A stretch of DNA of 64,000 nt from a virus: the IMG/VR virus record IMGVR_UViG_3300009093_000043, positions 33,640-97,639 of that record; one strand, given 5' to 3'. How positions within the stretch are numbered: position 1 is the stretch's first letter; each line of letters opens with the position of its first letter. This document shows positions 8,918 to 15,423 of the stretch, in pieces. The position numbers and the translations under genes are program-made. The notes beneath the pieces were generated by a model. That model was not told where the DNA came from. It made no database searches and saw nothing but the letters and a program-made list of their open reading frames with translations.

Positions 8918-8925
8918 TTTACGCC
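8918..8925 (-). promoter_or_regulatory. GGCGTAAA start-proximal motif
   Basis: Sense strand GGCGTAAAGTGG lies about 24 bases before the ATG of the 8895 gene with an independent GGAGG between them; the TAA here is not a stop codon of the upstream gene (that gene stops at 8930). Confidence 0.45.
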
Positions 8926-8929
8926 GAGA

Positions 8930-9283
8930 TCAGGAGTCCCCTCGACGGATTCCTCCGTGAGGTCCCTTATGACCAGAGACCTTCCAGCAAAGGATCATGG
9001 AGGACGGACCCGTGTAGGAGACTACGGCCCCACAGGGGGCCTGGTCTTCGGATACGCACTCGTCGTCCTCGCCCGTCAGCTCGGCGATCTTCTTCTGGGC
9101 CGCCGCGAGGATGATTCGAACCGCAGCGAGGGCGAGCTTCTCCTGTTCCTTCAGCTTCTCTCGAAGGCGGAGGACTTCGGCGGCGAGACACTCTGCGTGA
9201 GATCTCCCGGTATCCTCAGGAGAAGCCTCCATCTCGGCCAGAGCCTTGAAAGCGCGCGCCTCGGTCCACTCGTCCCTCTTCAT
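8930..9283 (-). CDS. Coiled-coil protein with Cys/His C-terminus
   Basis: 117 residues, ATG 9283. The first 70 residues are helical with a likely coiled coil (AEVLRLREKLKEQEKLALAA). The C-terminal part has three Cys and a GHKGPHGG stretch, possibly a small metal-binding end. The start codon follows GCGTAAGG by six bases, so AAGG may serve as the ribosome-binding site. Divergent from the tagged gene at 9332 with only 48 bases between. Function unknown. Confidence 0.6.
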   Translation of the reverse strand: MKRDEWTEARAFKALAEMEASPEDTGRSHAECLAAEVLRLREKLKEQEKLALAAVRIILAAAQKKIAELTGEDDECVSEDQAPCGAVVSYTGPSSMILCWKVSGHKGPHGGIRRGDS

Positions 9284-9291
9284 GACGTACC

Positions 9292-9297
9292 TTACGC
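9292..9297 (-). promoter_or_regulatory. GCGTAA start-proximal motif
   Basis: GCGTAAGG precedes the ATG of the 9283 gene in the 48-base divergent gap; no stop codon of another gene explains it. Confidence 0.45.
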
Positions 9298-9331
9298 GGT
9301 AGATGTGGTATGAAGCGCTAAGAACACACCT

Positions 9332-9751
9332 ATGGCCGCCCCGCGTAAACCACTCTTCCAGTCGATTGGCGCTTCAACTCAGTCGGCCCGAGAGGCGATT
9401 GACATCATCAGCGGAGTCTTCGCCCCGACCGTTTCCGTCTTCAGTGGCACCAGCGTTTCGGCGGTAACTACGCCTGGCTCTTGGCTTCGGCAGAAGGTCG
9501 GTACGATCGTGACGATCTCCGGCCAGCTCCATCTGACCGTCGCCTCTTCGGGGTTGAGCGTCATCCACGTCGACAACCTTCCGGACCACAACAGTAGCTT
9601 CCTGGGCTACTTCGTCGTGACGTCAACGGATGCCACCAAAGCGACGGGGGCTCCGGGCTCGATTCACAACAACACGTTGAATTTGGCTGCGACCGGAGTC
9701 GCCTCCGGAGCTTGCGACCTTTTCATCGTCGCTCAGTACTCGGTCGACTGA
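9332..9751 (+). CDS. Tagged small fibre/decoration protein
   Basis: 139 residues. N-terminus MAAPRKPLFQSIGASTQSAR is a divergent copy of the tag found at 5209, 20327 and 41443. The remaining ~110 residues are a beta-sandwich-like domain (VGTIVTISGQLHLTVASSG, then a QYSV ending) that is also related to the body of the 20327 protein (VGNVVTVTG... QYVV). This 'KVGNVVTVSG' pattern is common in C-terminal parts of phage fibres. A single gene on the plus strand between minus-strand operons; it converges on the SEC-C gene. Likely virion surface protein; function by context only. Confidence 0.65.
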   Translation: MAAPRKPLFQSIGASTQSAREAIDIISGVFAPTVSVFSGTSVSAVTTPGSWLRQKVGTIVTISGQLHLTVASSGLSVIHVDNLPDHNSSFLGYFVVTSTDATKATGAPGSIHNNTLNLAATGVASGACDLFIVAQYSVD

Positions 9752-9752
9752 G

Positions 9753-9935
9753 TCAAGCGGTACGGAAGAAGACGAGGTGGGGTTGATCGTTCGAGATCTT
9801 CCCCTCGTACCAGACTCGCCCCGTCTTCAGCGTGTCGATCGCGAGGTCGACTCGCGAATCGGCGGCCTGGTGGCAGCGGAGGTACTTCTTTCCGCTGCCA
9901 CACCAACAAGGTTCGTTACTGCCTAGAGGCTTCAT
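9753..9935 (-). CDS. SEC-C zinc-binding motif protein
   Basis: 60 residues from ATG 9935, which overlaps the stop of the dioxygenase-kinase gene as ATGA, so the two are co-translated. Residues 10-22 read PCWCGSGKKYLRC, the SEC-C zinc motif (CxC...8...CH), found on SecA and many proteins that contact nucleic acid or protein partners. The rest is a short beta-rich tail. A longer in-frame extension upstream exists but overlaps the dioxygenase gene and is not needed. It may be an accessory factor of the modification enzyme. Confidence 0.75.
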   Translation of the reverse strand: MKPLGSNEPCWCGSGKKYLRCHQAADSRVDLAIDTLKTGRVWYEGKISNDQPHLVFFRTA

Positions 9936-12103
9936 CCGCCCCCCAGGCTGGAGAGGAAGTCCGCCCCCGGATCTTCCTCCTTCATCGACTCGACCTTCTC
10001 CCCTCGAATCCACGAGTTGACCTTCGCCGCGAGGCTAGCGACCGACTCCTGAGCGTCTAGCACGAGCCGTCTCTCCGTAGGGAAGTAGTTGGCGAACTTC
10101 GCGCTCTTCGTCTTCCGACCCTTCAGCCAGGTCGCGTTCTGATTCGATCCCCGCTGCTTCCGACGAGCCTCTACGACTTCCTCGGGGGCGAGGAGGAGAA
10201 CCACGTACGGGTCCGCGCTCTCGTCGATCCTCGTCTTCTTGTTCATGTCCGAGAAGCGATCGCCGTCGAAGATCGTGTAGGGCCTCCAGAGGAGGTTCGC
10301 CTCCCAATACGTCAGCGTGGGGCCGACGTCGTGGCTGACCGTGTCGCCTCCGTCGAAGGTCCCGCCCGTGTAGTGACCGGCCAGGACGAAGTCCCGAGCG
10401 ATCGTCCACTTCTGGTTCGGGACGAGTTCGAGAGGGACGTCTCCGACGATCGCCCGTACGAGGGTCGTCTTCCCCACCCCGGGCTCCCCTACGATCCAGA
10501 TCGCCTTCGGACGGGGTCCGGTGTAGGTCGAGACTCGATGGCCGTCTGCAGCCTTCGAGGGGTCCCTATCGTACTCCTGCCCGGCCTCGACGTAGGCCTT
10601 CGCCTCGGCTTCTCTCTGCTCTTTCGAGGGCGGATTCTTCCGGTGCGAGGCGATGTTCTCGTTCGCCTTCTGGATCGTCTCCGAGGCCGGCTTCCCGGTC
10701 CACTCTTCGAGGTGCTTCATGATCCTCGCGTCTTCGGCGTCGCGAATGGATTCGACGGCCTTCGCCTCTATCTCCATTTCCGAGAAGTCTTTCGAGATCT
10801 CAGTCATCATGGACTTGAAAGCCGGGGACTTCTTGAGGGACGAGGGCTTCGAAGCCGGAACCTCTTCGGCGGGAGGTGCTTCGACCCCGAAGAAGGCCAG
10901 GAACTCGTTCTTGTGGGCCTCGTCTGCGGCGTCCTTCGCTACGAGGTTTGCGTGGCGCTCCTTCGGGTTCTTGAAGCGAGTGTCGAAGAAGTTCTTCTCG
11001 CGGACCTTCTCCTCCGAGACGGTTCCGCACTTCAGCATGTCGACTCGGACGTAGCAGACGACCGAGATCCGCTCCCAGTTGTCCTTCCCCTCGACCGCCG
11101 ACTTCATCTCCGTGTTCCCGTGCCACTCGTGGACGTCCATCCCGAGGAAGTCCCCGGTCCGGAGGTCGACGGCGCAACGGTACTTCGGGAAGATCGTCCG
11201 GCCGCCCTCGTACTTGTCCTCGCCTTCGAGGACGGTGAGGTTGCCGAAGCCGTTCGGGAGGTCGCCCGCGTCCTTATGGACGCCCGTTCGGTAGTTCTTG
11301 TTGACGGTGATCGTACTGAAGACCGTGTCCCCGATCATCCACCCCTTCTTCGTGAGGGAGTCGGTGACGATCGACTCGACACCCTTCTGGACGGAGACCT
11401 CGTCCGAGACGAACTGGCGTTGGTTCTCCCAGCGCTCCGGGATGCACTCCTTGTACTTCACGTTGATCGCTTCGAAGAACGGGATCGCCATCGCGAACTC
11501 GGTCACGTGTTCGCGCGTGAAGGCGGTCTGGCGGCAGTAGGGGTTTCGCGGCGTCCAGTTGAAGTTGCCGACGATCCCGCTGAGGACCTGGTTCGACTCG
11601 CTCGTGTTCGAGATGTGACCGTCTTCGGTGAGGTAGCCGGCGGTCGAGCTCCCTCGGCTGATGAAGCGAGAAGGATCCTTCCCGAGCCCTTCGGCAGTTG
11701 CGATCCCCGCGGCCATCCCGCGATTCTTCGAAGTCCCGGCGGCCCGGCGGAGGATCCCGTAGGCCGGATCAGTGATCCGCTTCGGGAAGACCTTCTTCCG
11801 GAGGCACATCAAAAGACGGCTCTCGCGATCGTCGAACGGGTTCTCTACCCCCTCCACGACCTTCTTCATCGGCTTGTAGATGTCGACGTCCTCGTTGTGG
11901 GCGAGGATCACGTAGGCCGAATCGTCGAGGAAGTGTCCCCCGAGCTTGTCGGTCTCGACGTCGGAGAGGACTCCCTTTCCGGTGAGCTGGATCTGGAGGA
12001 CGCCGTCTTCCGGACGCTTCCACTCCCACCACTCCAAGCCGTCTCGGTTCTTCAGTTCGGCGAAGTCGGGATGGGGGGGATCGATGAACTCGTTTTCTGA
12101 CAT
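9932..12103 (-). CDS. TET/JBP-type dioxygenase fused to P-loop kinase domain
   Basis: 723 residues. The central domain carries TITVNKNYRTGVHKDAGD (Fe ligands His276 and Asp278), GGRTIFPKY at 300, MDVHEWHGNT (distal His328 or His325) and ERIS with Arg345 as the probable 2-oxoglutarate anchor: the arrangement of TET/JBP dioxygenases, which oxidise the methyl group of 5-methylcytosine or thymine in DNA. After a charged linker (about 380-525) a second domain has Walker A GEPGVGKT (539-546) and RKQRGSNQNATWLKGRKTK near 648-666, like the P-loop kinases that phosphorylate hydroxymethyl bases in phage hypermodification pathways. The first 200 residues are unassigned. Final gene but one of a long operon; ATGA-coupled to a SEC-C protein. 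Prediction: oxidise, then phosphorylate, a base in DNA. Target base is not determined by sequence. Confidence 0.85.
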   Translation of the reverse strand: MSENEFIDPPHPDFAELKNRDGLEWWEWKRPEDGVLQIQLTGKGVLSDVETDKLGGHFLDDSAYVILAHNEDVDIYKPMKKVVEGVENPFDDRESRLLMCLRKKVFPKRITDPAYGILRRAAGTSKNRGMAAGIATAEGLGKDPSRFISRGSSTAGYLTEDGHISNTSESNQVLSGIVGNFNWTPRNPYCRQTAFTREHVTEFAMAIPFFEAINVKYKECIPERWENQRQFVSDEVSVQKGVESIVTDSLTKKGWMIGDTVFSTITVNKNYRTGVHKDAGDLPNGFGNLTVLEGEDKYEGGRTIFPKYRCAVDLRTGDFLGMDVHEWHGNTEMKSAVEGKDNWERISVVCYVRVDMLKCGTVSEEKVREKNFFDTRFKNPKERHANLVAKDAADEAHKNEFLAFFGVEAPPAEEVPASKPSSLKKSPAFKSMMTEISKDFSEMEIEAKAVESIRDAEDARIMKHLEEWTGKPASETIQKANENIASHRKNPPSKEQREAEAKAYVEAGQEYDRDPSKAADGHRVSTYTGPRPKAIWIVGEPGVGKTTLVRAIVGDVPLELVPNQKWTIARDFVLAGHYTGGTFDGGDTVSHDVGPTLTYWEANLLWRPYTIFDGDRFSDMNKKTRIDESADPYVVLLLAPEEVVEARRKQRGSNQNATWLKGRKTKSAKFANYFPTERRLVLDAQESVASLAAKVNSWIRGEKVESMKEEDPGADFLSSLGGG

Positions 12104-12112
12104 GGCTACCTC

Positions 12113-12118
12113 TTACGC
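12113..12118 (-). promoter_or_regulatory. GCGTAA start-proximal motif
   Basis: GCGTAAGAGG ends five bases before the ATG of the dioxygenase-kinase gene in a 61-base gap. AAGAGG may double as its ribosome-binding site. Confidence 0.45.
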
Positions 12119-12164
12119 GCGCGGTTTCGAAACTCTACTCACAAACAGCGAATTCAGTCGCGCG

Positions 12165-12404
12165 TTATCTCACCCTGTCGTGTTTCACCAGCTCATCCGG
12201 CTCCAAGGGACATAGAGGCGGGAAGGGGGTACGATCGGGTGTCGGATCGTCGCCCCTCTGGCCCGGCTTATTCGGACACCAGGAGTGGGTCCTCTTTGGG
12301 TGGTTGCACCGAGGGACCTGAGGGCCCCAACCGTCCGAGGATTCGTCCGGAAAGGAACGGTACGGACAACCCTTCCGGGACAACACTTCGAGACGAACGA
12401 TCAT
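12165..12404 (-). CDS. Small Cys-rich protein, unknown
   Basis: 79 residues, ATG 12404 overlapping the upstream stop as ATGA. Cys residues at KGCPY, PRCNHP, SWCPN and LCPLE suggest one zinc site. The codon pattern runs cleanly to a TAA at 12165. It lies just upstream of the dioxygenase-kinase gene in the same operon. No family recognised. Confidence 0.65.
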   Translation of the reverse strand: MIVRLEVLSRKGCPYRSFPDESSDGWGPQVPRCNHPKRTHSWCPNKPGQRGDDPTPDRTPFPPLCPLEPDELVKHDRVR

Positions 12405-12799
12405 CGGGTGCTCCGGAGCTTCTTCACCACTGTTGCGTAGCCTCCGCCCTCGGCGTCCAGCTCCACGAAAGAACGCATCGTCCTCGCGAAGAACTTCCAG
12501 TCCTTCGTCCCCCACTTCTCCGATTGAGTGAGGGAGGGGCGATGGGAGAGAGGGATCACGCTCCTCGGGGGGACGTTCCGGTTCACGAACGCCATCCACG
12601 CCGATCGAAGAACCCTCCACGAGGTCTCAGGATCGTGCCCCTCGGAGAGGAGCTTGAACTCCATCGCTTGGAGGAACTGAGTCTCCACGGCGAGCGGGGT
12701 CCCGTACATCTGAGGGGTCTCGATCGCCCCCTTCAACGTCTCGTTCGCGTAGGCGAGAACGTTCGAGAGTCGTTGCTTCGCGGTCAGGCTTGAAGGCAT
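12401..12799 (-). CDS. Unknown protein
   Basis: 132 residues from ATG 12799 (in-frame GTG at 12808 is an alternative; GAGGTG lies before the ATG). Mostly helical, with conserved-looking tryptophans (SWRVLRSAWMAFVNR, KWGTKDWKFF). Overlaps the 3' end of the next upstream gene by 16 bases and the 12404 start by four. Part of the operon that ends with the dioxygenase-kinase. Function unknown. Confidence 0.65.
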   Translation of the reverse strand: MPSSLTAKQRLSNVLAYANETLKGAIETPQMYGTPLAVETQFLQAMEFKLLSEGHDPETSWRVLRSAWMAFVNRNVPPRSVIPLSHRPSLTQSEKWGTKDWKFFARTMRSFVELDAEGGGYATVVKKLRSTR

Positions 12800-13374
12800 C
12801 TCGCCCACCTCAGCCCCATCCGAAGGGCCTCCACCGCCGAAACCTCCGCCTGGGGAGGAGAGGCGATGAAGGAGGGTTCGAGCGGAGGTCCGGCCTGGAT
12901 GCTCTGGATCCCTTCGAAGTAGCCGGGATCTGGTTCGTCTTCCTCGGCGAGCTTCGGGAGGGTTCCGATCGCGACCGTAGTGAATGTCACCTTCTGGCCC
13001 GACGAGACGTACACCCCCGCTTCGGAGTAGTCGGTGCCACTCACGTTGAGGAGGCGAACCATGAGATAGGGACTCACCGTTCGAAGGTCGACGACTCCCA
13101 TCTGTCCGTGGATGTCGAACGTTCGGACGTACTCCAGGGACGAAGGCTTATCCGGCTTGTAAGGACACCAGAACTCGGTCGCCCGGAAAACGTTCTCCAG
13201 GGGACCGTGGTAGTCCGGACGGATTAGAATCCGATTCCCGAAGGCTTCCGGGAGACGGGGATCGATCCGATCGAAGAGCATCTTCAGATACGAGGGGTGA
13301 AACTGAAGTGTCGCTTCGAGCGCCGTCATGAAGCGCGTGTACGAAGCCGGGTCCGGTGCAATCTCCGAAAGCAT
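12784..13374 (-). CDS. Unknown protein
   Basis: 196 residues, ATG 13374 overlapping the upstream stop as TGATG. Mixed alpha/beta with a proline-rich C-terminal stretch (PPLEPSFIASPPQ). A segment VYVSSGQKVTFTTVAIGTLP suggests a beta domain. No recognisable catalytic motif. In the same tightly coupled operon. Confidence 0.65.
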   Translation of the reverse strand: MLSEIAPDPASYTRFMTALEATLQFHPSYLKMLFDRIDPRLPEAFGNRILIRPDYHGPLENVFRATEFWCPYKPDKPSSLEYVRTFDIHGQMGVVDLRTVSPYLMVRLLNVSGTDYSEAGVYVSSGQKVTFTTVAIGTLPKLAEEDEPDPGYFEGIQSIQAGPPLEPSFIASPPQAEVSAVEALRMGLRWARCLQA

Positions 13375-13589
13375 CAGTAGTCGTTCCTGTTCCGTTCAGG
13401 GTCTTCCGATTCGACGTAGCACCCCGAGTCGCTGATGTCGTTGATGGGGTCCCTGTACGCGTCCGCGTGGAACTTCTCGATCGAGTCCCAGCAGACGCAG
13501 TCCCCCTCCTCCGACGGAGAGACTTGGAGGAAGTCTGCCTCCAACCCTGAGCACGCCTCGATACAGGCCAAGATCAACCAGGTCTTCAT
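13374..13589 (-). CDS. Small acidic Cys-containing protein, possibly exported
   Basis: 71 residues from ATG 13589, which overlaps the preceding stop as TGATG. A short hydrophobic start (MKTWLILACIEACSG) could be a weak signal or membrane segment; five Cys follow the pattern of a small structured domain (GDCVCWD, SGCYVE). Acidic C-terminus. Export is possible but the hydrophobic stretch is short. Confidence 0.55.
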   Translation of the reverse strand: MKTWLILACIEACSGLEADFLQVSPSEEGDCVCWDSIEKFHADAYRDPINDISDSGCYVESEDPERNRNDY

Positions 13590-14134
13590 CACCGAGGGGG
13601 GTTCTTTCGATCGTCTTCGGAGAGGATGTACTCCAGCCTCTCCCGTTCCTCGGACGTTACCCCTAGGACCTTCATCCAGGTCCAGAAGTACCAGTTCAGG
13701 GGCTCGGGGTCTATCTTGGGGAATCTCGGGAAGAGGTAGACCCGAGCGTCGCGCCAGTTGTGGACCTTGTCCGCGATGAGCATGAGGTTCACCTCTCGGA
13801 TTGGACTGATCCGAGGGAGACGAGAGGAGTGAACGTCCGGAGTGAGGTACGCGTTCGCGACGGATCGATACTCCATCGTGAGGACCAGAGCGTCGGGGTC
13901 ACACAGAAGGGGTCTCGGGTCGGGGAACTCCCCTTGCATGAGCGAGGTGAAGCTGTCTTCGAGCTGAAAGATGGGGTGGAGGCACCAAGCCTCCTTCGTA
14001 GCTTCCTTCGCCCCCAGGTCTTCGAGAAGGAGGAGCCCTTGGTCGATGTGCCTCATGTAGAGCAGGCACGTCCGCTTCGCTCGGCGGATCCCGTAGAAGT
14101 CCCGGATGACCTGGTAGGGGAGAGTGTCCTTCAT
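13589..14134 (-). CDS. Possible HD-like phosphohydrolase
   Basis: 181 residues from ATG 14134 (ATGA overlap with the upstream gene). Conserved-looking polar motifs are spaced along a helical protein: RHIDQGLLLL, WCLHPIFQLED, and LMLIADKVHNWRD. The His/Asp spacing resembles HD-type metal-dependent phosphohydrolases or nucleotide pyrophosphatases found in phages, but the canonical HD doublet is absent, so this is a weak assignment. A longer open frame upstream of 14134 overlaps another gene and has a shadow-like composition. Confidence 0.55.
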   Translation of the reverse strand: MKDTLPYQVIRDFYGIRRAKRTCLLYMRHIDQGLLLLEDLGAKEATKEAWCLHPIFQLEDSFTSLMQGEFPDPRPLLCDPDALVLTMEYRSVANAYLTPDVHSSRLPRISPIREVNLMLIADKVHNWRDARVYLFPRFPKIDPEPLNWYFWTWMKVLGVTSEERERLEYILSEDDRKNPPR

Positions 14135-14520
14135 CGGGCGATCGCGTCCATCAGAGCGAGAACCCGGATCACGCCCTTCGAAGGAGTCCGAAGGTGAACG
14201 GGGACGAGAGCGTTTCGGACCTCCGCCACGAGGAGAGACCTCTGCTCTTCGGAGAGTTGGAGCTTCTCGGCCAGGTCCCTTACGTGGTCGGCGAGAGGGC
14301 GACCACCTCCGTCCACAGGACCTTCCGGGAAGGTGTCGTATCGGAGCTGGGCGCGTCGAGACAGCTCTTCGATCTGGAGCTTCGCTTCGTACCCGCATTC
14401 ACACGGATGGTCGGGGTACGAAGGAGAACGAGGACAGTGCTTGTCGTGATCTACGATCCCGCACTCGTTGGCCAGCTTCAAGGCTGCGGCGGAGATCTCG
14501 TCCGCCCAATCATTCGACAT
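14131..14520 (-). CDS. Unknown protein with Cys/His cluster and coiled coil
   Basis: 129 residues, ATG 14520. Residues 20-45 contain HDKHCPRSPSYPDHPCECGY, a possible zinc site. The C-terminal half is helical (VRDLAEKLQLSEEQRSLLVA). The start lies eight bases after a GCGTAAC that is also the stop of the previous gene. Operon member, function unknown. Confidence 0.65.
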   Translation of the reverse strand: MSNDWADEISAAALKLANECGIVDHDKHCPRSPSYPDHPCECGYEAKLQIEELSRRAQLRYDTFPEGPVDGGGRPLADHVRDLAEKLQLSEEQRSLLVAEVRNALVPVHLRTPSKGVIRVLALMDAIAR

Positions 14521-14528
14521 GAACGGAG

Positions 14529-15146
14529 TTACGCTTTTCGGTTGGCCCGAACCTGACGAAGTCTTTCCTCCAAGACCTCCATCTCACTCCATGTGATGCT
14601 CTTGTAGAGGTTCCCGACGAAGCGATGGTAGATCCAGTAGTGACGAGCCGCGATCTGGTCCTTCAGCGTCTTCGCCGAAGCGTCGACCGGGATCTGATCC
14701 ATCGGAATCAGCTCGATCTCCGATCCGTACGGAGAGGAGTTCGGCTCGATGAGGTCCAAGATCGGAGGCGCCTCTTCTCGGGGCTCGGTCTCGAACCATA
14801 GCTCCGGGTCCCAGGGAGAATCCCCGGACATCGACTGCTTCGCCTCTTCGGCGGTCAGCTTCCGGTACTCGCCTTCGAGAAAGGAATCGGGCTCCCCTTC
14901 GTAAGGAACGTGGGTCTTGTACATGCCCTCCCACATCCAGATCCCCTCGCTCGGAGGCGGATTGTCCCGAAGGAACGCGTCCGCGAGAGGCTCGACGCCC
15001 CTCAGGAATTCCAAGCCGGGTCCGATGTGCTCAAGAACCGCGATCAGCTTTCCCGTTGAATCGGCGGCAACTACGGCTCGATCCTTGGGGCAGTTCTTTC
15101 GGTACTTCAGGCGCTCCACGTCATCCTTCCGGGGGGTTAGGTTCAT
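14529..15146 (-). CDS. Unknown protein, first gene of operon
   Basis: 205 residues, ATG 15146. Acidic overall, with a basic, helical C-terminus (VLEERLRQVRANRKA) whose last codons plus stop are GCG TAA. The WMWEGMY and HYWIYHRFVGNLYK patches are aromatic. The first gene of the minus-strand operon that runs to the dioxygenase-kinase; GGGCGTAAG lies 15 bases before its start. No family recognised. Confidence 0.6.
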   Translation of the reverse strand: MNLTPRKDDVERLKYRKNCPKDRAVVAADSTGKLIAVLEHIGPGLEFLRGVEPLADAFLRDNPPPSEGIWMWEGMYKTHVPYEGEPDSFLEGEYRKLTAEEAKQSMSGDSPWDPELWFETEPREEAPPILDLIEPNSSPYGSEIELIPMDQIPVDASAKTLKDQIAARHYWIYHRFVGNLYKSITWSEMEVLEERLRQVRANRKA

Positions 15147-15160
15147 CAGGTTCGAGATAC

Positions 15161-15166
15161 TTACGC
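15161..15166 (-). promoter_or_regulatory. GCGTAA start-proximal motif at operon head
   Basis: Sense GGGGGCGTAAGTATC, 15 bases before the ATG of the 15146 gene, in the divergent gap. No stop codon is involved, so it is a good candidate for a promoter element of the dioxygenase-kinase operon. Confidence 0.5.
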
Positions 15167-15178
15167 CCCCTGAATCTT

Positions 15179-15207
15179 TAGTCGCTACCTATGTTTCTAG
15201 TCGCTAC
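15179..15207. repeat. Direct repeat TAGTCGCTAC (two copies)
   Basis: TAGTCGCTAC occurs at 15179-15188 and 15198-15207, 19 bases apart (about two helical turns), followed by a seven-T run at 15213-15219. It lies in the gap between the minus-strand operon head and a plus-strand small gene, so it could be an operator. Confidence 0.45.
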
Positions 15208-15264
15208 GTCGATTTTTTTACCTCGGCGCGAGCTTCGTGTAGGGTCCCCCTTCTGGAGGTTCCT

Positions 15265-15423
15265 ATGGAGCGAACGAGGTTCATGGAAGTCTTGCTGGCA
15301 GCCCGACAGTTGGGGCGGATCGACGCTTTCACTATTCAAGTGGCTTCCCACTACGTACGTGAAGAATCACGAAACGAGAAGGAGAAGCAGGTCAGTAATG
15401 AGGGTAGGGAGCCCGCCCGCTAG
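15265..15423 (+). CDS. Small protein, unknown
   Basis: 52 residues. A strong GGAGG lies six bases before the ATG at 15265. Sequence starts MERTRFMEVLLAARQLGRID and ends in a charged, basic/acidic tail. The 3' end overlaps the end of the convergent 15367-17958 gene by 57 bases. Supported by the ribosome-binding site and the long divergent control region; the product resembles nothing I know. Confidence 0.5.
   Translation: MERTRFMEVLLAARQLGRIDAFTIQVASHYVREESRNEKEKQVSNEGREPAR

Noticed and set aside
10331-12100. 589-codon plus-strand frame opposite the dioxygenase-kinase
   Set aside because: Antisense shadow; the minus-strand frame has catalytic motifs and an operon context.
14917-15264. Upstream part of a 168-codon plus-strand frame
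   Set aside because: Antisense to the 14529-15146 gene; only the last 52 codons after a strong ribosome-binding site were kept as a gene (15265-15423).
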